A stretch of DNA of 64,000 bases, taken from Cyanobacteria bacterium FACHB-DQ100 (GTDB taxonomy: Bacteria; Cyanobacteriota; Cyanobacteriia; Leptolyngbyales; Leptolyngbyaceae). Under the pieces are notes generated by a model. The model was given only the letters and a program-made list of their open reading frames with translations. It was not told where the DNA came from and did no database searches. This document shows, in pieces, positions 50,067 to 59,189 of the stretch. Each line of letters starts with the position of its first letter. Positions within the stretch are counted from its first letter, which is position 1. The stretch lies in assembly GCA_014695195.1 (NCBI GenBank), contig JACJNW010000028.1, positions 372,001 through 436,000 on the forward strand, read 5' to 3'. Both the position numbers and the translations under genes were made by a program.

Positions 50067-52279
50067 TCACGATCACTCACATTTGAATTTTCAACCGGAA
50101 GCGGATTGGCAAATGCAAATCGACCTTTTCCGGTTTTTTTTGCCTCATACATGGCCTTGTCTGCCAGTTCAATCAGGGCTTCTAAGCGATCGCTGTGATT
50201 GGGAAACAAGGCAATCCCAATGCTTGCCGTAACGGATAATGTTTCTCCCGAAATCGCAAAGGCTTGCGATAAGGTATTGAGAATTTTGCGTCCAACTTGT
50301 GCGACATCCTGTACCCCTGGAATCGTGGGCAGTAGCACCACAAACTCATCTCCGCCCAATCGCGCAACCGTGTCACTCGTTCTTAAACATCCGGTCAATC
50401 GTTTCGCAACTGCTTGCAACAATAGATCGCCGATCGGATGACCTAATCGATCATTAATCTGTTTAAATCCATCTAAATCAATGAACATCAATGCCAGAAT
50501 TTGATCGCTTGATCTTGCAATCCCCAAAGCTTGACTAATGCGATCGTAAAGCAATGCACGATTGGGTAATCCGGTTAATACGTCGTGATTTGCAATATAG
50601 TTTAATCGCTCTTGACTTAAGCGGAGTTGCGCGTTCGACTGAGACAATTCTTCTGCGGTTTGTCTGAGTTGAGCTTCGATCGTTTTTCGCTGTGTGATAT
50701 CTCGAATCACGCCCACTAAGAAAAAATTGCCCGCTGCATCTTTATGCAGCGATCGTTTTGTAGCAATTTTATAGGTGATACCGTGCGCATTGGTGAATTC
50801 TTCTTCGTGTTCTATTTCATTCCCATGTTTGAAAACTAGATCATCTTGCTGCCAAAAGACTTCCGCTTCATGTTCGGGAAAGACTTCATAATCTGACTTT
50901 TCAATCATCTCGGAGATCGGCTTTCCGAGCAGTTTCGAGTAAGCCTCGTTCAGCACAATCCAGCGATGCTGCTGATCTTTCACAAAGACCGGATCAGGAA
51001 TCGACTGAATAATCGAATGTAAAAATTCCTTCGATCGCTTCAATTCTTCTTCAGAATGCGCGATCGCAGCAATCACCGCAGCAGTTGAAGCGGACAGTAC
51101 GATGCCTGCCGGGATTAATGGCACAATCCAGCCCGCCAGAAATAAGCCGTAGCAAATTGCAACCAAGCCGCTACCGATCACAAACACAGCGATCAAATTT
51201 CGCTGAGGAAGCCGCAGATGCCAACTCACGCTGATACCCACGATCGACCAGACCCAGATCCAAATCGCATCGATCGGCTCACTCCAGGATTTAAGCTGCG
51301 TTCGCCCATCCAGTGTTTCACTCAAAATCTGGCTAATAATATTCGCCTGAATCTCCACTCCTGCCACGTCTTCCGGGGGACGATTGATGCTGCCAGAATA
51401 CGAGGTCGCGGAAAAATCCTTCAGGCTGGGGGCAAATGAACCAATTAACACAATGCGATCGCGCAGTTTCTCAGCCGGAACCTTACCTTCTAGAATGTCC
51501 TGCATCCAAACGGTGCGAAAGCGTCCCGCCCCACCCCGGAAGTTTGCCAAAATCTGATACCCGCCTGCATCGGCATTCGCATAAACGCCATCGCTAGACT
51601 GAAAGCGTTGAAATACTGCCTGTCCAAGCTGCAACTGTCTACGATCGAGCTTTGCGCCTTCTTCTTGAATGCCCTTTTGTTTGAGATACAGCAGCGCCAA
51701 CTGCATTGCAAAGCTGCGATGCTTGCGCTTGTCGGCATCAAACCAGTACAGCAGCGACCGCCGAATTTTGCGATCGGCATCATAGATCACATTGTTAAAA
51801 CCGACCTGTTTTAGCTCCTCCAGTACGGGCGGAGGTGCAACCCCTCGTCCTGATGAATCGGGCATCTGCTGAATTCCAATCAGGTTCGGCATCGCTCTAA
51901 AGGTAGTCAACAGTTCGGCGTGTCCATCATCAACTCGGACATCACGATAGATATCTAGCCCGACCGCACGGGGCTTTGCAGACTGAATGGTTTCCAGCAG
52001 TCTTGCCAGCGTGCGATCGCCCAGCGGCCATTTGTAGCGCTGCAACTCTTCTTCGCGAATGCCGACAATGACGATGCGATCGTCTACGGCTTCAAGCGGA
52101 CGCAACCGAAAGAAGATGTCGAGACTGCCGAGTTCCCAGGATTGGAGCGCGCCTGTGAATCGGAGTCCAATCACGCAGCCTGCAATAACAGAGGCGGGAA
52201 GCCAAATTTTGGCGCTCCGTCGCAGCTTAGTTGAGACTTTTCTGCAAAATCCGAGTGGTCGCGTGAAAGGTTTACTCAT
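50063..52279 (-). CDS. CHASE2-PAS-GGDEF diguanylate cyclase
   Basis: This 738-aa membrane signalling protein starts with a membrane helix (about residues 25-45), then an extracytoplasmic CHASE2 domain (about 50-300, with GSLDIFFRLRPLEAVDDRIVIV split over its first strands). Three membrane helices follow (330-400), then a PAS domain (IIQSIPDPVFVKDQQHRWIV, about 410-530), a short coiled coil and GGDEF (about 570-730). The active-site motif is intact (RLGGDEFVVLLP), and RTSD five residues before it fits the inhibitory RXXD site. It should make c-di-GMP under product control. It and the EAL fragment at position 1 are the window's two c-di-GMP genes. Confidence 0.95.
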   Translation of the reverse strand: MSKPFTRPLGFCRKVSTKLRRSAKIWLPASVIAGCVIGLRFTGALQSWELGSLDIFFRLRPLEAVDDRIVIVGIREEELQRYKWPLGDRTLARLLETIQSAKPRAVGLDIYRDVRVDDGHAELLTTFRAMPNLIGIQQMPDSSGRGVAPPPVLEELKQVGFNNVIYDADRKIRRSLLYWFDADKRKHRSFAMQLALLYLKQKGIQEEGAKLDRRQLQLGQAVFQRFQSSDGVYANADAGGYQILANFRGGAGRFRTVWMQDILEGKVPAEKLRDRIVLIGSFAPSLKDFSATSYSGSINRPPEDVAGVEIQANIISQILSETLDGRTQLKSWSEPIDAIWIWVWSIVGISVSWHLRLPQRNLIAVFVIGSGLVAICYGLFLAGWIVPLIPAGIVLSASTAAVIAAIAHSEEELKRSKEFLHSIIQSIPDPVFVKDQQHRWIVLNEAYSKLLGKPISEMIEKSDYEVFPEHEAEVFWQQDDLVFKHGNEIEHEEEFTNAHGITYKIATKRSLHKDAAGNFFLVGVIRDITQRKTIEAQLRQTAEELSQSNAQLRLSQERLNYIANHDVLTGLPNRALLYDRISQALGIARSSDQILALMFIDLDGFKQINDRLGHPIGDLLLQAVAKRLTGCLRTSDTVARLGGDEFVVLLPTIPGVQDVAQVGRKILNTLSQAFAISGETLSVTASIGIALFPNHSDRLEALIELADKAMYEAKKTGKGRFAFANPLPVENSNVSDRD

Positions 52280-52464
52280 TGCAGTTCACATTAGTCTGAC
52301 AGACAGAACGCTTTGACTAACAAGCACGATACCAACAGGGAGTGAGTTCGATCGTCGGCTGAGAGTGAAGTTTTCCGATTCGGTCATATCTTCATCGTCT
52401 GGTTGTAATTTCTTTACCTCGCCTTGACCGATGCAGCTGATCCGTTAGGTTAGCTTGGGTGCAG

Positions 52465-52527
52465 CAAGGGTTGGTAGGTCACCCTTGTCAGGGGTAGTTA
52501 GCGCAAGGGGGCTTGTCGCTGGCTACC
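52465..52527. other. Strong consecutive stem-loops between gshB and the GGDEF gene
   Basis: The 278-bp gap holds CAAGGGT (52465-52471) paired with ACCCTTG (52481-52487), and then a 15-bp stem with one bulge from GGTAGTTAGCG (52493-52503) and CGCTGGCTACC (52517-52527) closing over CAAG-GGGG-CTTG. No T run follows on either strand. It could be a structured leader, the gshB 3' end or an unknown small RNA. It matches no riboswitch I know. Confidence 0.4.
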
Positions 52528-52557
52528 TTCTTTGGAGCCGTTAACTCAGGAAACACC

Positions 52558-53526
52558 TTATTTCTGCTTCACAAGCTCGATCGATTGAATCACCTGCACC
52601 GCTAACTGAGTATTGTTGAGTCGATCGACCTCACGAATTCCGGTCGGACTGGTGACATTGACTTCAGTGAGGTAGCCACCAATTACGTCGATACCGACGA
52701 AAAATAGACCGTCTTTCTGTAGAGTTGGAGCGAGTTGGGCACAGATTTCGCGTTCTCGATCGGTGATGTCAGTTTGAGCGCTCCGTCCGCCGACTGCCAT
52801 ATTGCCGCGAAATTCGTTGCCTGTGGGAATGCGGTTGACGGCTCCGATCGGTTCTCCATTCAGCAGAATAATCCGCTTGTCGCCGTCTTTAGCTTGTGGG
52901 AGGTAGGTTTGCACCATGATCGGGAGTGTCCCTTGCTGGGTGCTAATTTCGATCATGGAATTGAGATTGCGATCGCCCGATTGCAGAAAGAGAATACCCT
53001 CACCCGCTTTGCCGCCTAGAGGTTTGAGGACAGCGGTTCCTTGTTGTTCGAGAAATTGTAGAATCACGCGCTTTTCTTGCGTCACGATCGTTTCGGGAAT
53101 CGCTTCGGTAAATTGCAGCGCATACATTTTTTCGTTTGCTGCCCGGATGCCGGAGGAGGAGTTAATGACTTTAGTTTTGGTCGGGTCGATGTAGTCGAGG
53201 ATGTAGGTCGCGTAGAGATAGGCAGTGTTGACTGGAGGATCGGTTCGCATAAACACGGCATCCATCGTTTCGAGCGGCGCAAAGCTGGGCGGCTCGATTT
53301 CAAACCAGCGATCGACGGCGATCCAGCGATTATCACCCAAGGTGACGGGAACCAGTTTGACTCGTTCGAGCGTTGCCCAAGCTTTCCCTTCGACGACGCT
53401 GAGCCGATTTGCCTGTGTGATCCAGACTTCATGCCCTAGCTGTTGTGCTGCTTCCATAAACGCCACGCTGGTGTCGTGGGTGGGGTCGAGGCGATCGATG
53501 GGGTCGATGATGAATGCAATTTTCAC
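52558..53526 (-). CDS. gshB: Glutathione synthetase
   Basis: This 322-aa ATP-grasp enzyme adds glycine to gamma-glutamylcysteine. KIAFIIDPIDRLDPTHDTSV at the N-terminus, FMRTDPPVNTAYLYATYILD, the ATP-grasp loop KPLGGKAGEGILFL and the closing INVTSPTGIREVDR-type segment (EVNVTSPTGIREVDR) are diagnostic. I choose the GTG start at 53526. The longer frame to 53595 would translate the G-rich short tandem repeat as proline/serine-rich residues unlike any GshB. grxC lies upstream on the same strand, as is common in cyanobacteria. Confidence 0.94.
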   Translation of the reverse strand: MKIAFIIDPIDRLDPTHDTSVAFMEAAQQLGHEVWITQANRLSVVEGKAWATLERVKLVPVTLGDNRWIAVDRWFEIEPPSFAPLETMDAVFMRTDPPVNTAYLYATYILDYIDPTKTKVINSSSGIRAANEKMYALQFTEAIPETIVTQEKRVILQFLEQQGTAVLKPLGGKAGEGILFLQSGDRNLNSMIEISTQQGTLPIMVQTYLPQAKDGDKRIILLNGEPIGAVNRIPTGNEFRGNMAVGGRSAQTDITDREREICAQLAPTLQKDGLFFVGIDVIGGYLTEVNVTSPTGIREVDRLNNTQLAVQVIQSIELVKQK

Positions 53527-53542
53527 GGTAGTTAAGATGTGT

Positions 53543-53648
53543 GGTGGAGAGTGGGGAGTGGGGAGTGGGGGAGTAGATGGCGTTACGCTTTGCAAGCGGG
53601 AAAAGTGAAGTCACAGTTCTTTCTTCCTACTCTCCACTCCCTACCCAT
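53543..53648. repeat. Inverted GGGGAGT short tandem repeats between grxC and gshB
   Basis: The left arm is tandem GTGGGGA units at 53544-53577; the right arm TACTCTCCACTCCCTACCC is at 53628-53646. It occupies nearly the entire grxC-gshB spacer and is the same repeat type as 19449-19535. Confidence 0.8.
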
Positions 53649-53659
53649 CTTCGGATCAA

Positions 53660-53920
53660 CTATGCTGCCAGCAGCGGATCAAGCTTGCCCGATCGCTCTA
53701 GAGCGTGAATATCGTCGCAGCCGCCGATGTGCTGGTCGTTGATGAAAATTTGGGGGACAGAGCGGCGACCGTTAGCGCGTTCTGCCATTTTTGCGCGTCC
53801 GGGTTCGTCTCCGTCTAGACAGTATTCGGTGTATTGAACGCCTTTACGATCGAGCAGAGCTTTGGCGCGGATACAGAAGGGGCAGGTGCTCCAGGTGTAG
53901 ATTTCAACGTTCGGACTCAT
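53660..53920 (-). CDS. grxC: Glutaredoxin (GrxC type)
   Basis: An 86-aa dithiol glutaredoxin with the CPFC active site in IYTWSTCPFCIRAKALL, the cis-proline in RSVPQIFIN and GGCDDIHALE for glutathione binding. I use ATG 53920 (MSPNVEIYTW); a TTG-started extension of 7 residues exists. Clustering with gshB on the same strand links glutathione synthesis and use. Confidence 0.95.
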   Translation of the reverse strand: MSPNVEIYTWSTCPFCIRAKALLDRKGVQYTEYCLDGDEPGRAKMAERANGRRSVPQIFINDQHIGGCDDIHALERSGKLDPLLAA

Positions 53921-53956
53921 AAGTGTCTCAAGCATTAGCAACGCTTTTAATTTTAG

Positions 53957-54589
53957 TCATAGTGTGACGTTGTGTGACGTTTCGCGACGAATCCAACCAT
54001 TCAGAGTGAAGCGACTATCGGCAAAGTGGCGCGATCGACAAGTCACAGGTAGCACTTCATGGAGAAAATGACTGGGAAAGAACACGATACTGTTGTTAAT
54101 CGGTTCGATGTCTTGATAAGAATCAGCTTGAATATAGGAGCTATTTTCTAAATTTAGATCGTATATTCTTAATGCACCTCCGAAGAAACTCTTAGGTTCT
54201 CGATGGAAGTAGTAGACATAGGAGATAATTCGATTTGCAGCTTCTTCACTTCCATTATCGTTGTGAACTTTGTAATAGTTTCCATCGTTATGGGCTGTGA
54301 GTTGAATTTCGATTTGAGAAATCGAAAAAGCTTGAATGTTCCAGGCTTCTATTAAAGACGGGATAATCAGCTTAACCTTCTCAATCATCCAGTTCTCGTA
54401 TTCTTTGAAGTAGTAAAGAATGCTGGATTGGCGATAGTTGATCGCACCTGTTGAGGTTGTAGTCGCAGCAAATTGATCCTCGCGAGCAAGGACGTAATTT
54501 AACAGATTAGTGCGATCCTCGAACGATAGAAAATCATGAAGCTGAATGAATTGAGCGGGTTGATAGCAAGACAATTGATAGCAAGACAT
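53957..54589 (-). CDS. 2-oxoglutarate/Fe(II) oxygenase
   Basis: A 210-aa double-stranded beta-helix dioxygenase. The iron triad is visible as H-X-D in YYKVHNDNGS and the distal His in FLHEVLPVTC; the 2OG-binding Arg is in SRFTLNGWIRR. YYFHREPKSFFGGALRIYD is typical of prolyl-4-hydroxylase-like members. I start at ATG 54589; an earlier GTG-type start adds nine residues. The first codons contain a 14-bp direct repeat with a 15-bp period, giving SCYQL-SCYQP. The gene looks richer in A/T than its neighbours. Substrate unknown. Confidence 0.85.
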   Translation of the reverse strand: MSCYQLSCYQPAQFIQLHDFLSFEDRTNLLNYVLAREDQFAATTTSTGAINYRQSSILYYFKEYENWMIEKVKLIIPSLIEAWNIQAFSISQIEIQLTAHNDGNYYKVHNDNGSEEAANRIISYVYYFHREPKSFFGGALRIYDLNLENSSYIQADSYQDIEPINNSIVFFPSHFLHEVLPVTCRSRHFADSRFTLNGWIRRETSHNVTL

Positions 54590-54680
54590 AGTAGCGTTCG
54601 ATCGTAATACACCCATTTCATCCTAAGTCGAGCAAACAGGAATAAGCGTTCAATAATCTTTGATGATTTTAGCGATCAAC

Positions 54681-55925
54681 CTAAACCGGGCGATATTCCC
54701 GCGCCAAAAGATCAAATTCACGGTTCGCAGAACGTCCTGGATCATATCCCTCATTTCGGACTCGACGACGCAAATCGCCCAGATCTGGTGAGGCTTTCAC
54801 CGCATCTTCTGGCGTAATCTTACCCAGTAGAATTAACTCACACAGCGCTTGATTCATCACCTGCATTCCTTCATTCGTATCCGTTTCCATCAATCGGAAT
54901 GCATCAATCTCGTTGCCTTTGATCAAGTAATCTTGCATGGCAGGCGTGTTAATTAGAATCTCGTGTGCCGCTGTTCTTTGCCCGTCTGTTGTGGGTAATA
55001 GCTGCTGAGAAATGATGGCAAGTAAAGAGTCTACAATCTGAATTTTCATTGCAGCCTGCTCATCAGGATTGTAGAAATTGAGTAAGCGATTGAGCGTTGG
55101 AATTGCACCCCGCGTATGCAGCGTTCCTAATACTAAGTGTCCGGTTTGTGCCGCCTTTAATGCCGTATCGATCGTCACGCGATCGCGCATTTCTCCAATC
55201 AAAATCACGTCCGGATCTTCACGTAATACTGCTCTTAAAGCCTGATGAAATTCGTGCGTATGTAAACCAACTTCTCGTTGACTAATCAAACATTTTTCAG
55301 AGGTGTGAACATATTCGATCGGCTCTTCGATGGTCACAACATGGCGCTGCTCGGTTTCGTTCAGATGGCGAATCATGGCTGCGATCGAAGTCGATTTTCC
55401 TGATCCGGTGGGTCCTGTCACCAGAATTAAGCCTTGCTGATGACTGACGAGATATTTCAGCACCGAAGGCAATCCTAAATAATCGATCGTCGGCACTTTT
55501 AGCGAAATTAGCCGCAGCACGATCGCGCCCCCCGTCAAACTCTCAAAGCAGTTCACTCGACAGCGCAGCAATCCCGGATAGTGAATTGCGGTATCAAGTT
55601 CTTTTTCTTGCCGAAATCGATCGCGCTGTTCTGGAGTGAGAATTTCCGAGAGAAACTGAGCAAACAGTTCTGAAGAAATCGCAGGCTGAGACTGAAGTAC
55701 CATCTGTCCACCCACTCGATAGCGCGGCGGTTCTCCAACCCGAAGATGAATATCAGATGCCTGTTTTGCAAAAGCGTCTCGTACCATCTGGCGAATCGTG
55801 GGTGTAGCCAACTGCTCCCGATTAGCTCGTGCCGGCATCATTGGTGGTGGTGGAACATTGGATTTGGCGATCACCGGATCGAACGATCGCGCTCGGATTG
55901 GCTCATTACTAGGATTTTGTGTCAT
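54681..55925 (-). CDS. pilT: PilT-family type IV pilus retraction ATPase
   Basis: A 414-aa hexameric ATPase. The N-terminal PAS-like PilT domain (QASDIHLRVGEPPRYRVGG) is followed by Walker A LVTGPTGSGKSTSIAAM, the Asp box VVTIEEPIEYVH, Walker B DVILIGEMRD and the His box GHLVLGTLHT. A proline-rich N-terminal extension of about 40 residues and a C-terminal tail ending EFDLLAREYRPV make it longer than PilT1. It may be a PilT2-type paralogue involved in directional twitching in cyanobacteria; that subtype is inference. No other pilus genes are adjacent. Confidence 0.92.
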   Translation of the reverse strand: MTQNPSNEPIRARSFDPVIAKSNVPPPPMMPARANREQLATPTIRQMVRDAFAKQASDIHLRVGEPPRYRVGGQMVLQSQPAISSELFAQFLSEILTPEQRDRFRQEKELDTAIHYPGLLRCRVNCFESLTGGAIVLRLISLKVPTIDYLGLPSVLKYLVSHQQGLILVTGPTGSGKSTSIAAMIRHLNETEQRHVVTIEEPIEYVHTSEKCLISQREVGLHTHEFHQALRAVLREDPDVILIGEMRDRVTIDTALKAAQTGHLVLGTLHTRGAIPTLNRLLNFYNPDEQAAMKIQIVDSLLAIISQQLLPTTDGQRTAAHEILINTPAMQDYLIKGNEIDAFRLMETDTNEGMQVMNQALCELILLGKITPEDAVKASPDLGDLRRRVRNEGYDPGRSANREFDLLAREYRPV

Positions 55926-56227
55926 AAACTCAGGCTGACATGAAGACCATCATCGGAAGCAATGGGCAAATCGGGGGCAAGGTGAGAAGTGCAATGTGAG
56001 AAACGTGAGAAATACTTTAATTTTTACGACTGTAGCGGAAATTCTGGATCGTATAAACACAGAGAAACTAAATTTGCAGAAAGTTTGTGAACGTAAAATC
56101 ACGGAAGGTGCGATCGAGTCTGCTAGAAATTACTGAAGCACTTGCAGCAAAAGGTTCGTAAAAGGTTCGCCAATGGCTCAGTCTGTGCATCCTCAACTTA
56201 GACTTCTTTATAAATCCTTCACAGATC
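55926..56227. other. 302-bp divergent intergenic region
   Basis: The region between the divergent pilT and DUF58 genes must hold both promoters. I see no gene, repeat or clear operator apart from a tandem AAAAGGTTCG near 56151-56170. Confidence 0.5.
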
Positions 56228-57355
56228 ATGCGTAGCGTTACTCGGCTGACCGATTGGCTCGAATCTCGGTGGACAAATCCTGCTTATAGTGGCTGGCTTC
56301 TGGGAGGGATGGGGTTATTTTTCTTTCTCGCCGCGACCAACTCGATGGCGGGTTGGCTGTATGTCATGAGTGGCGTTGTATTTGCGCTGATGGCGATCGC
56401 AGCCGTTCTCTCCCGGCGAACCCTGCAAGGACTCACGCTCACCCGCCGCCCGATTCAGCCTGTAAGCGTCGGAGAACCCGTGACGATCGAGCTATTGATC
56501 CAGAACTCAACCCGCCAGCGTAAATCACTCATTCAAGCGGAGGATTTAATTCCTTCGGTGCTGGGATCGCCCGTCCAGCGGGTAGTGGAGTTGATTAACC
56601 CCAACAATTCCTACTACTGGGTGTACCAGCATCCTGCAACGCGACGCGGCATTTATCGATGGCATGAGGTTCGATTACGCACGGCTGCTCCTTTGGGGTT
56701 GTTTTGGTCGCGCAAATCTTTTCAAATCGACGCGATCGCGCTGATTTACCCCACCGTTCTTCCACTACAACGCTGTCCTTTAATTGATCAACTCGGACAG
56801 CAAAACAGTTTGCAGCTTCAAGCGCAGCGCCCGATTCCAGCCACCGAGGGCATGACGCGATCGCTCAGACCCTATCGCTGGGGCGATCCGATGCGGATGA
56901 TTCACTGGCGCAGTAGTGCCCGATACGGAGAATTACGGGTGCGCGAGTTGGAAACCTTCACCAGTGGGCGGGAGATTGTGGTTGCGATCGACAGTGCAGC
57001 CAACTGGAAGGCGGAAGCGTTTGAAGAAGCCGTGACCGCAGCGGCATCGCTGTACTTTTATGGCGATCGTCAAACTCTACCGATCCGACTTTGGACAGCA
57101 GGAACCGGACTGATTCGGGGACGTTCAGCCGTGTTAGAAACTTTGGCAGAAATTCAGCCCAACGAAGACACACAATTCTCCCCGTTGCTAGATGCAACAG
57201 TGATTTGGTTAACGCAAAATCCACAAAGCTTGAACACTTTACCAAACGATAGCCGATGGGTGTTGTGGGGCGATCGAATGCCAAGTTCGGCGCGTCCGGG
57301 GATTATTGTGGGAAAGGAGCGATCGTTGCAGTCGCAATTACAGGATAAGGTTTAG
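56228..57355 (+). CDS. DUF58-domain membrane protein
   Basis: This 375-aa protein has two N-terminal membrane helices (GWLLGGMGLFFFLAATNSM; GWLYVMSGVVFALMAIAAVL) and an extracellular or cytoplasmic beta-rich segment. The DUF58 core then carries RPYRWGDPMRMIHWRSSARY, the signature loop, and a von Willebrand A-like strand (REIVVAIDSAANW). DUF58 proteins are commonly encoded with MoxR ATPases, but none is adjacent here. The DUF309 gene begins 7 nt downstream, so the two share a transcript. Confidence 0.9.
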   Translation: MRSVTRLTDWLESRWTNPAYSGWLLGGMGLFFFLAATNSMAGWLYVMSGVVFALMAIAAVLSRRTLQGLTLTRRPIQPVSVGEPVTIELLIQNSTRQRKSLIQAEDLIPSVLGSPVQRVVELINPNNSYYWVYQHPATRRGIYRWHEVRLRTAAPLGLFWSRKSFQIDAIALIYPTVLPLQRCPLIDQLGQQNSLQLQAQRPIPATEGMTRSLRPYRWGDPMRMIHWRSSARYGELRVRELETFTSGREIVVAIDSAANWKAEAFEEAVTAAASLYFYGDRQTLPIRLWTAGTGLIRGRSAVLETLAEIQPNEDTQFSPLLDATVIWLTQNPQSLNTLPNDSRWVLWGDRMPSSARPGIIVGKERSLQSQLQDKV

Positions 57356-57362
57356 GAGGGAG

Positions 57363-57773
57363 ATGGACACCGAAGTTTCAGAAGAATTTTGGCAAGGCAT
57401 CGATCAGTTTAATCAGGGTGAATTTTACGCTTGTCACGACACGCTAGAAGCGATTTGGATTGAAGCTCCGATGTTCGAGAAGAAGTTTTATCAGGGCATT
57501 CTACAAATCGCAGTGGGGCTGTATCACCTCGGAAATCACAATTGGCGAGGGGCTGTGATTCTGATGGGAGAAGGCTTAAACCGTCTGCGAGAGTACCAAC
57601 CGGAATATGGTGGAATAGACGTGGAGCAATTGATCGATGAGGGTTCTGAATTGCTGAGCAAAATTCAAGCGGCTGGAGCCGATCGTGTTGCTCAAATCGT
57701 TCTCACTGCCGATCCACCGCAGGACGGTGACGATCGCATTTTCCTACGTCCGCCAATGATCCAAAAGCGTTAG
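57363..57773 (+). CDS. DUF309 protein
   Basis: A 136-aa helical protein with the DUF309 signature FYACHDTLEAIWIEAP and KFYQGILQIAVGLYHL. The start ATG 57363 has AGGAGGG 3-9 nt upstream; the longer frame overlaps the DUF58 gene and is rejected. The family is widespread in cyanobacteria and Gram-positives, with no agreed function. Likely co-transcribed with DUF58. Confidence 0.9.
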   Translation: MDTEVSEEFWQGIDQFNQGEFYACHDTLEAIWIEAPMFEKKFYQGILQIAVGLYHLGNHNWRGAVILMGEGLNRLREYQPEYGGIDVEQLIDEGSELLSKIQAAGADRVAQIVLTADPPQDGDDRIFLRPPMIQKR

Positions 57774-57932
57774 ATGGACTTGATCTGAAACATGTTAGGC
57801 TCGCCACTCGTCGTTAGATACAGCACACTATTTAGATACAGCACACTAGATTGACGGAATATTCAAAGATGCAGTTGATCAAATTTGATTAACTTTCTTA
57901 CAGTGATATATTCGAGGTCATCCCGATCCTTT

Positions 57933-58415
57933 ATGCAGTTCTCAGCCATGCTTCGTCTCCGATCGCTCTTCTTCCTCCCGATCCTTGCTGCCTCAGTGAT
58001 TGCCAGCGGCAGCAGTTCTGCTCAAGCTCCCGCCGCTACTTCAACCCCGCTCACCCTCCGAGCCAACACCACCGAAGCCAACGCCAAAACTGGAGTCGTG
58101 GTAGCAAGGGGCAATGTGCAAATTAATTACCCCGCACGTCAAATTCAAGCGACTTCTGCCCAAGCGATTTACTACAGCAACGAGCGGCGCATCGTGCTGT
58201 CGGGCGATGTCTACGTGCTGCAACAGGGCAACAGCCTGCGCGGGGAAGTCATTACCTATTTAGTCGATGAAGGGCGATTCGTTGCGCTGCCCCAGCCGAA
58301 CAAGCAAGTCGAAGCCATTTATCTGATCGAAGCTCCCGCGACACCTGCCCAGCCTACACCCGCAACTCCCGCCCCGTTCAGTCCGAGACCTCAGTTTCAA
58401 TCGAAGAATCGCTAA
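57933..58415 (+). CDS. lptA: LptA/OstA-like periplasmic LPS transport protein
   Basis: A 160-aa exported protein with a signal peptide (LRSLFFLPILAASVIASGSS) and a short beta-jellyroll OstA repeat (LTLRANTTEANAKTGVVVAR, GNVQINYPARQIQATSAQA, YSNERRIVLSGDVYVLQQGN). A proline-rich tail follows. It should bridge LPS through the periplasm. ATG 57933 is preferred over TTG 57885; ATG 57948 is also possible. It is followed by lptB and an lptF-type permease, the core of the Lpt exporter. Confidence 0.9.
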   Translation: MQFSAMLRLRSLFFLPILAASVIASGSSSAQAPAATSTPLTLRANTTEANAKTGVVVARGNVQINYPARQIQATSAQAIYYSNERRIVLSGDVYVLQQGNSLRGEVITYLVDEGRFVALPQPNKQVEAIYLIEAPATPAQPTPATPAPFSPRPQFQSKNR

Positions 58416-58454
58416 CCAGTTGTCTTTCTCTGTTGATAGTCCCAGGAGCGGGTT

Positions 58455-59183
58455 TTGAGAATCGTTCTAGAAAACATTCACAAATCGTTTGGCGATCGCT
58501 TGATCGTCAATCGGGTTAGTTTGTCAGTCGCTCAGGGCGAAGTGGTTGGGCTGTTGGGGCCAAATGGAGCCGGGAAAACGACGACATTCTATATCGCAAC
58601 TGGGTTAGAAAAGCCTGATAGCGGTAAAGTTTGGCTAAACGATCAAGATGTGACCGATCTACCGATTAACAAACGCGCTCATTTAGGGATTGGCTATCTG
58701 GCGCAGGAACCCAGCATCTTTCGGTATTTAACCGTGCGAGACAACATTCTGCTGGTGCTGGAGCAAACCAAAGTTCCGCGCTGGCAATGGCGCGATCGCC
58801 TCAACAACCTGCTGAAAGAATTTCGGCTCGAAAAAGTTGCCTCGTCGCTAGGCATTCAGGTTTCTGGAGGAGAACGCCGCCGCACCGAACTGGCAAGAGC
58901 GCTGGCAACCGGAGTCGAAGGCCCGAAATTTCTCTTTCTCGATGAACCGTTTGCCGGGGTTGATCCGATCGCCGTTGCCGAAATTCAAGAGATCATTGCT
59001 CAACTGCGCGATCGCCAAATGGGTATTCTGATTACCGATCACAATGTTCGCGAAACTCTAGCAATTATCGATCGCGCCTACATTATGCGAGACGGTCAGA
59101 TTCTCGCCTCTGGCAGCGCTGAGGAACTTTACAACAATCCCTTAGTCCGTCAGTATTACCTTGGAGATAACTTCCAGCGTTAA
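58455..59183 (+). CDS. lptB: LPS export ABC ATPase LptB
   Basis: A 242-aa ABC ATPase powering LPS extraction. Walker A LLGPNGAGKTTTFYIATGL, the Q-loop in GYLAQEPSIFRYLTV, signature VSGGERRRTELARAL, Walker B FLFLDEPFAGVDP and the switch His in ITDHNVRETL are all intact. The start is TTG 58455, with CAGGAGCG upstream; the first residues RIVLENIHKSFGD leave no other choice. Six nt separate it from the permease gene. Confidence 0.95.
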   Translation: MRIVLENIHKSFGDRLIVNRVSLSVAQGEVVGLLGPNGAGKTTTFYIATGLEKPDSGKVWLNDQDVTDLPINKRAHLGIGYLAQEPSIFRYLTVRDNILLVLEQTKVPRWQWRDRLNNLLKEFRLEKVASSLGIQVSGGERRRTELARALATGVEGPKFLFLDEPFAGVDPIAVAEIQEIIAQLRDRQMGILITDHNVRETLAIIDRAYIMRDGQILASGSAEELYNNPLVRQYYLGDNFQR

Positions 59184-59189
59184 AGCCTT

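Noticed and set aside
53527-53595. 23-codon N-terminal extension of gshB
   Set aside because: It would translate the GGGGAGT tandem repeat as a Pro/Ser/Thr-rich tail. The conserved GshB start is at GTG 53526.
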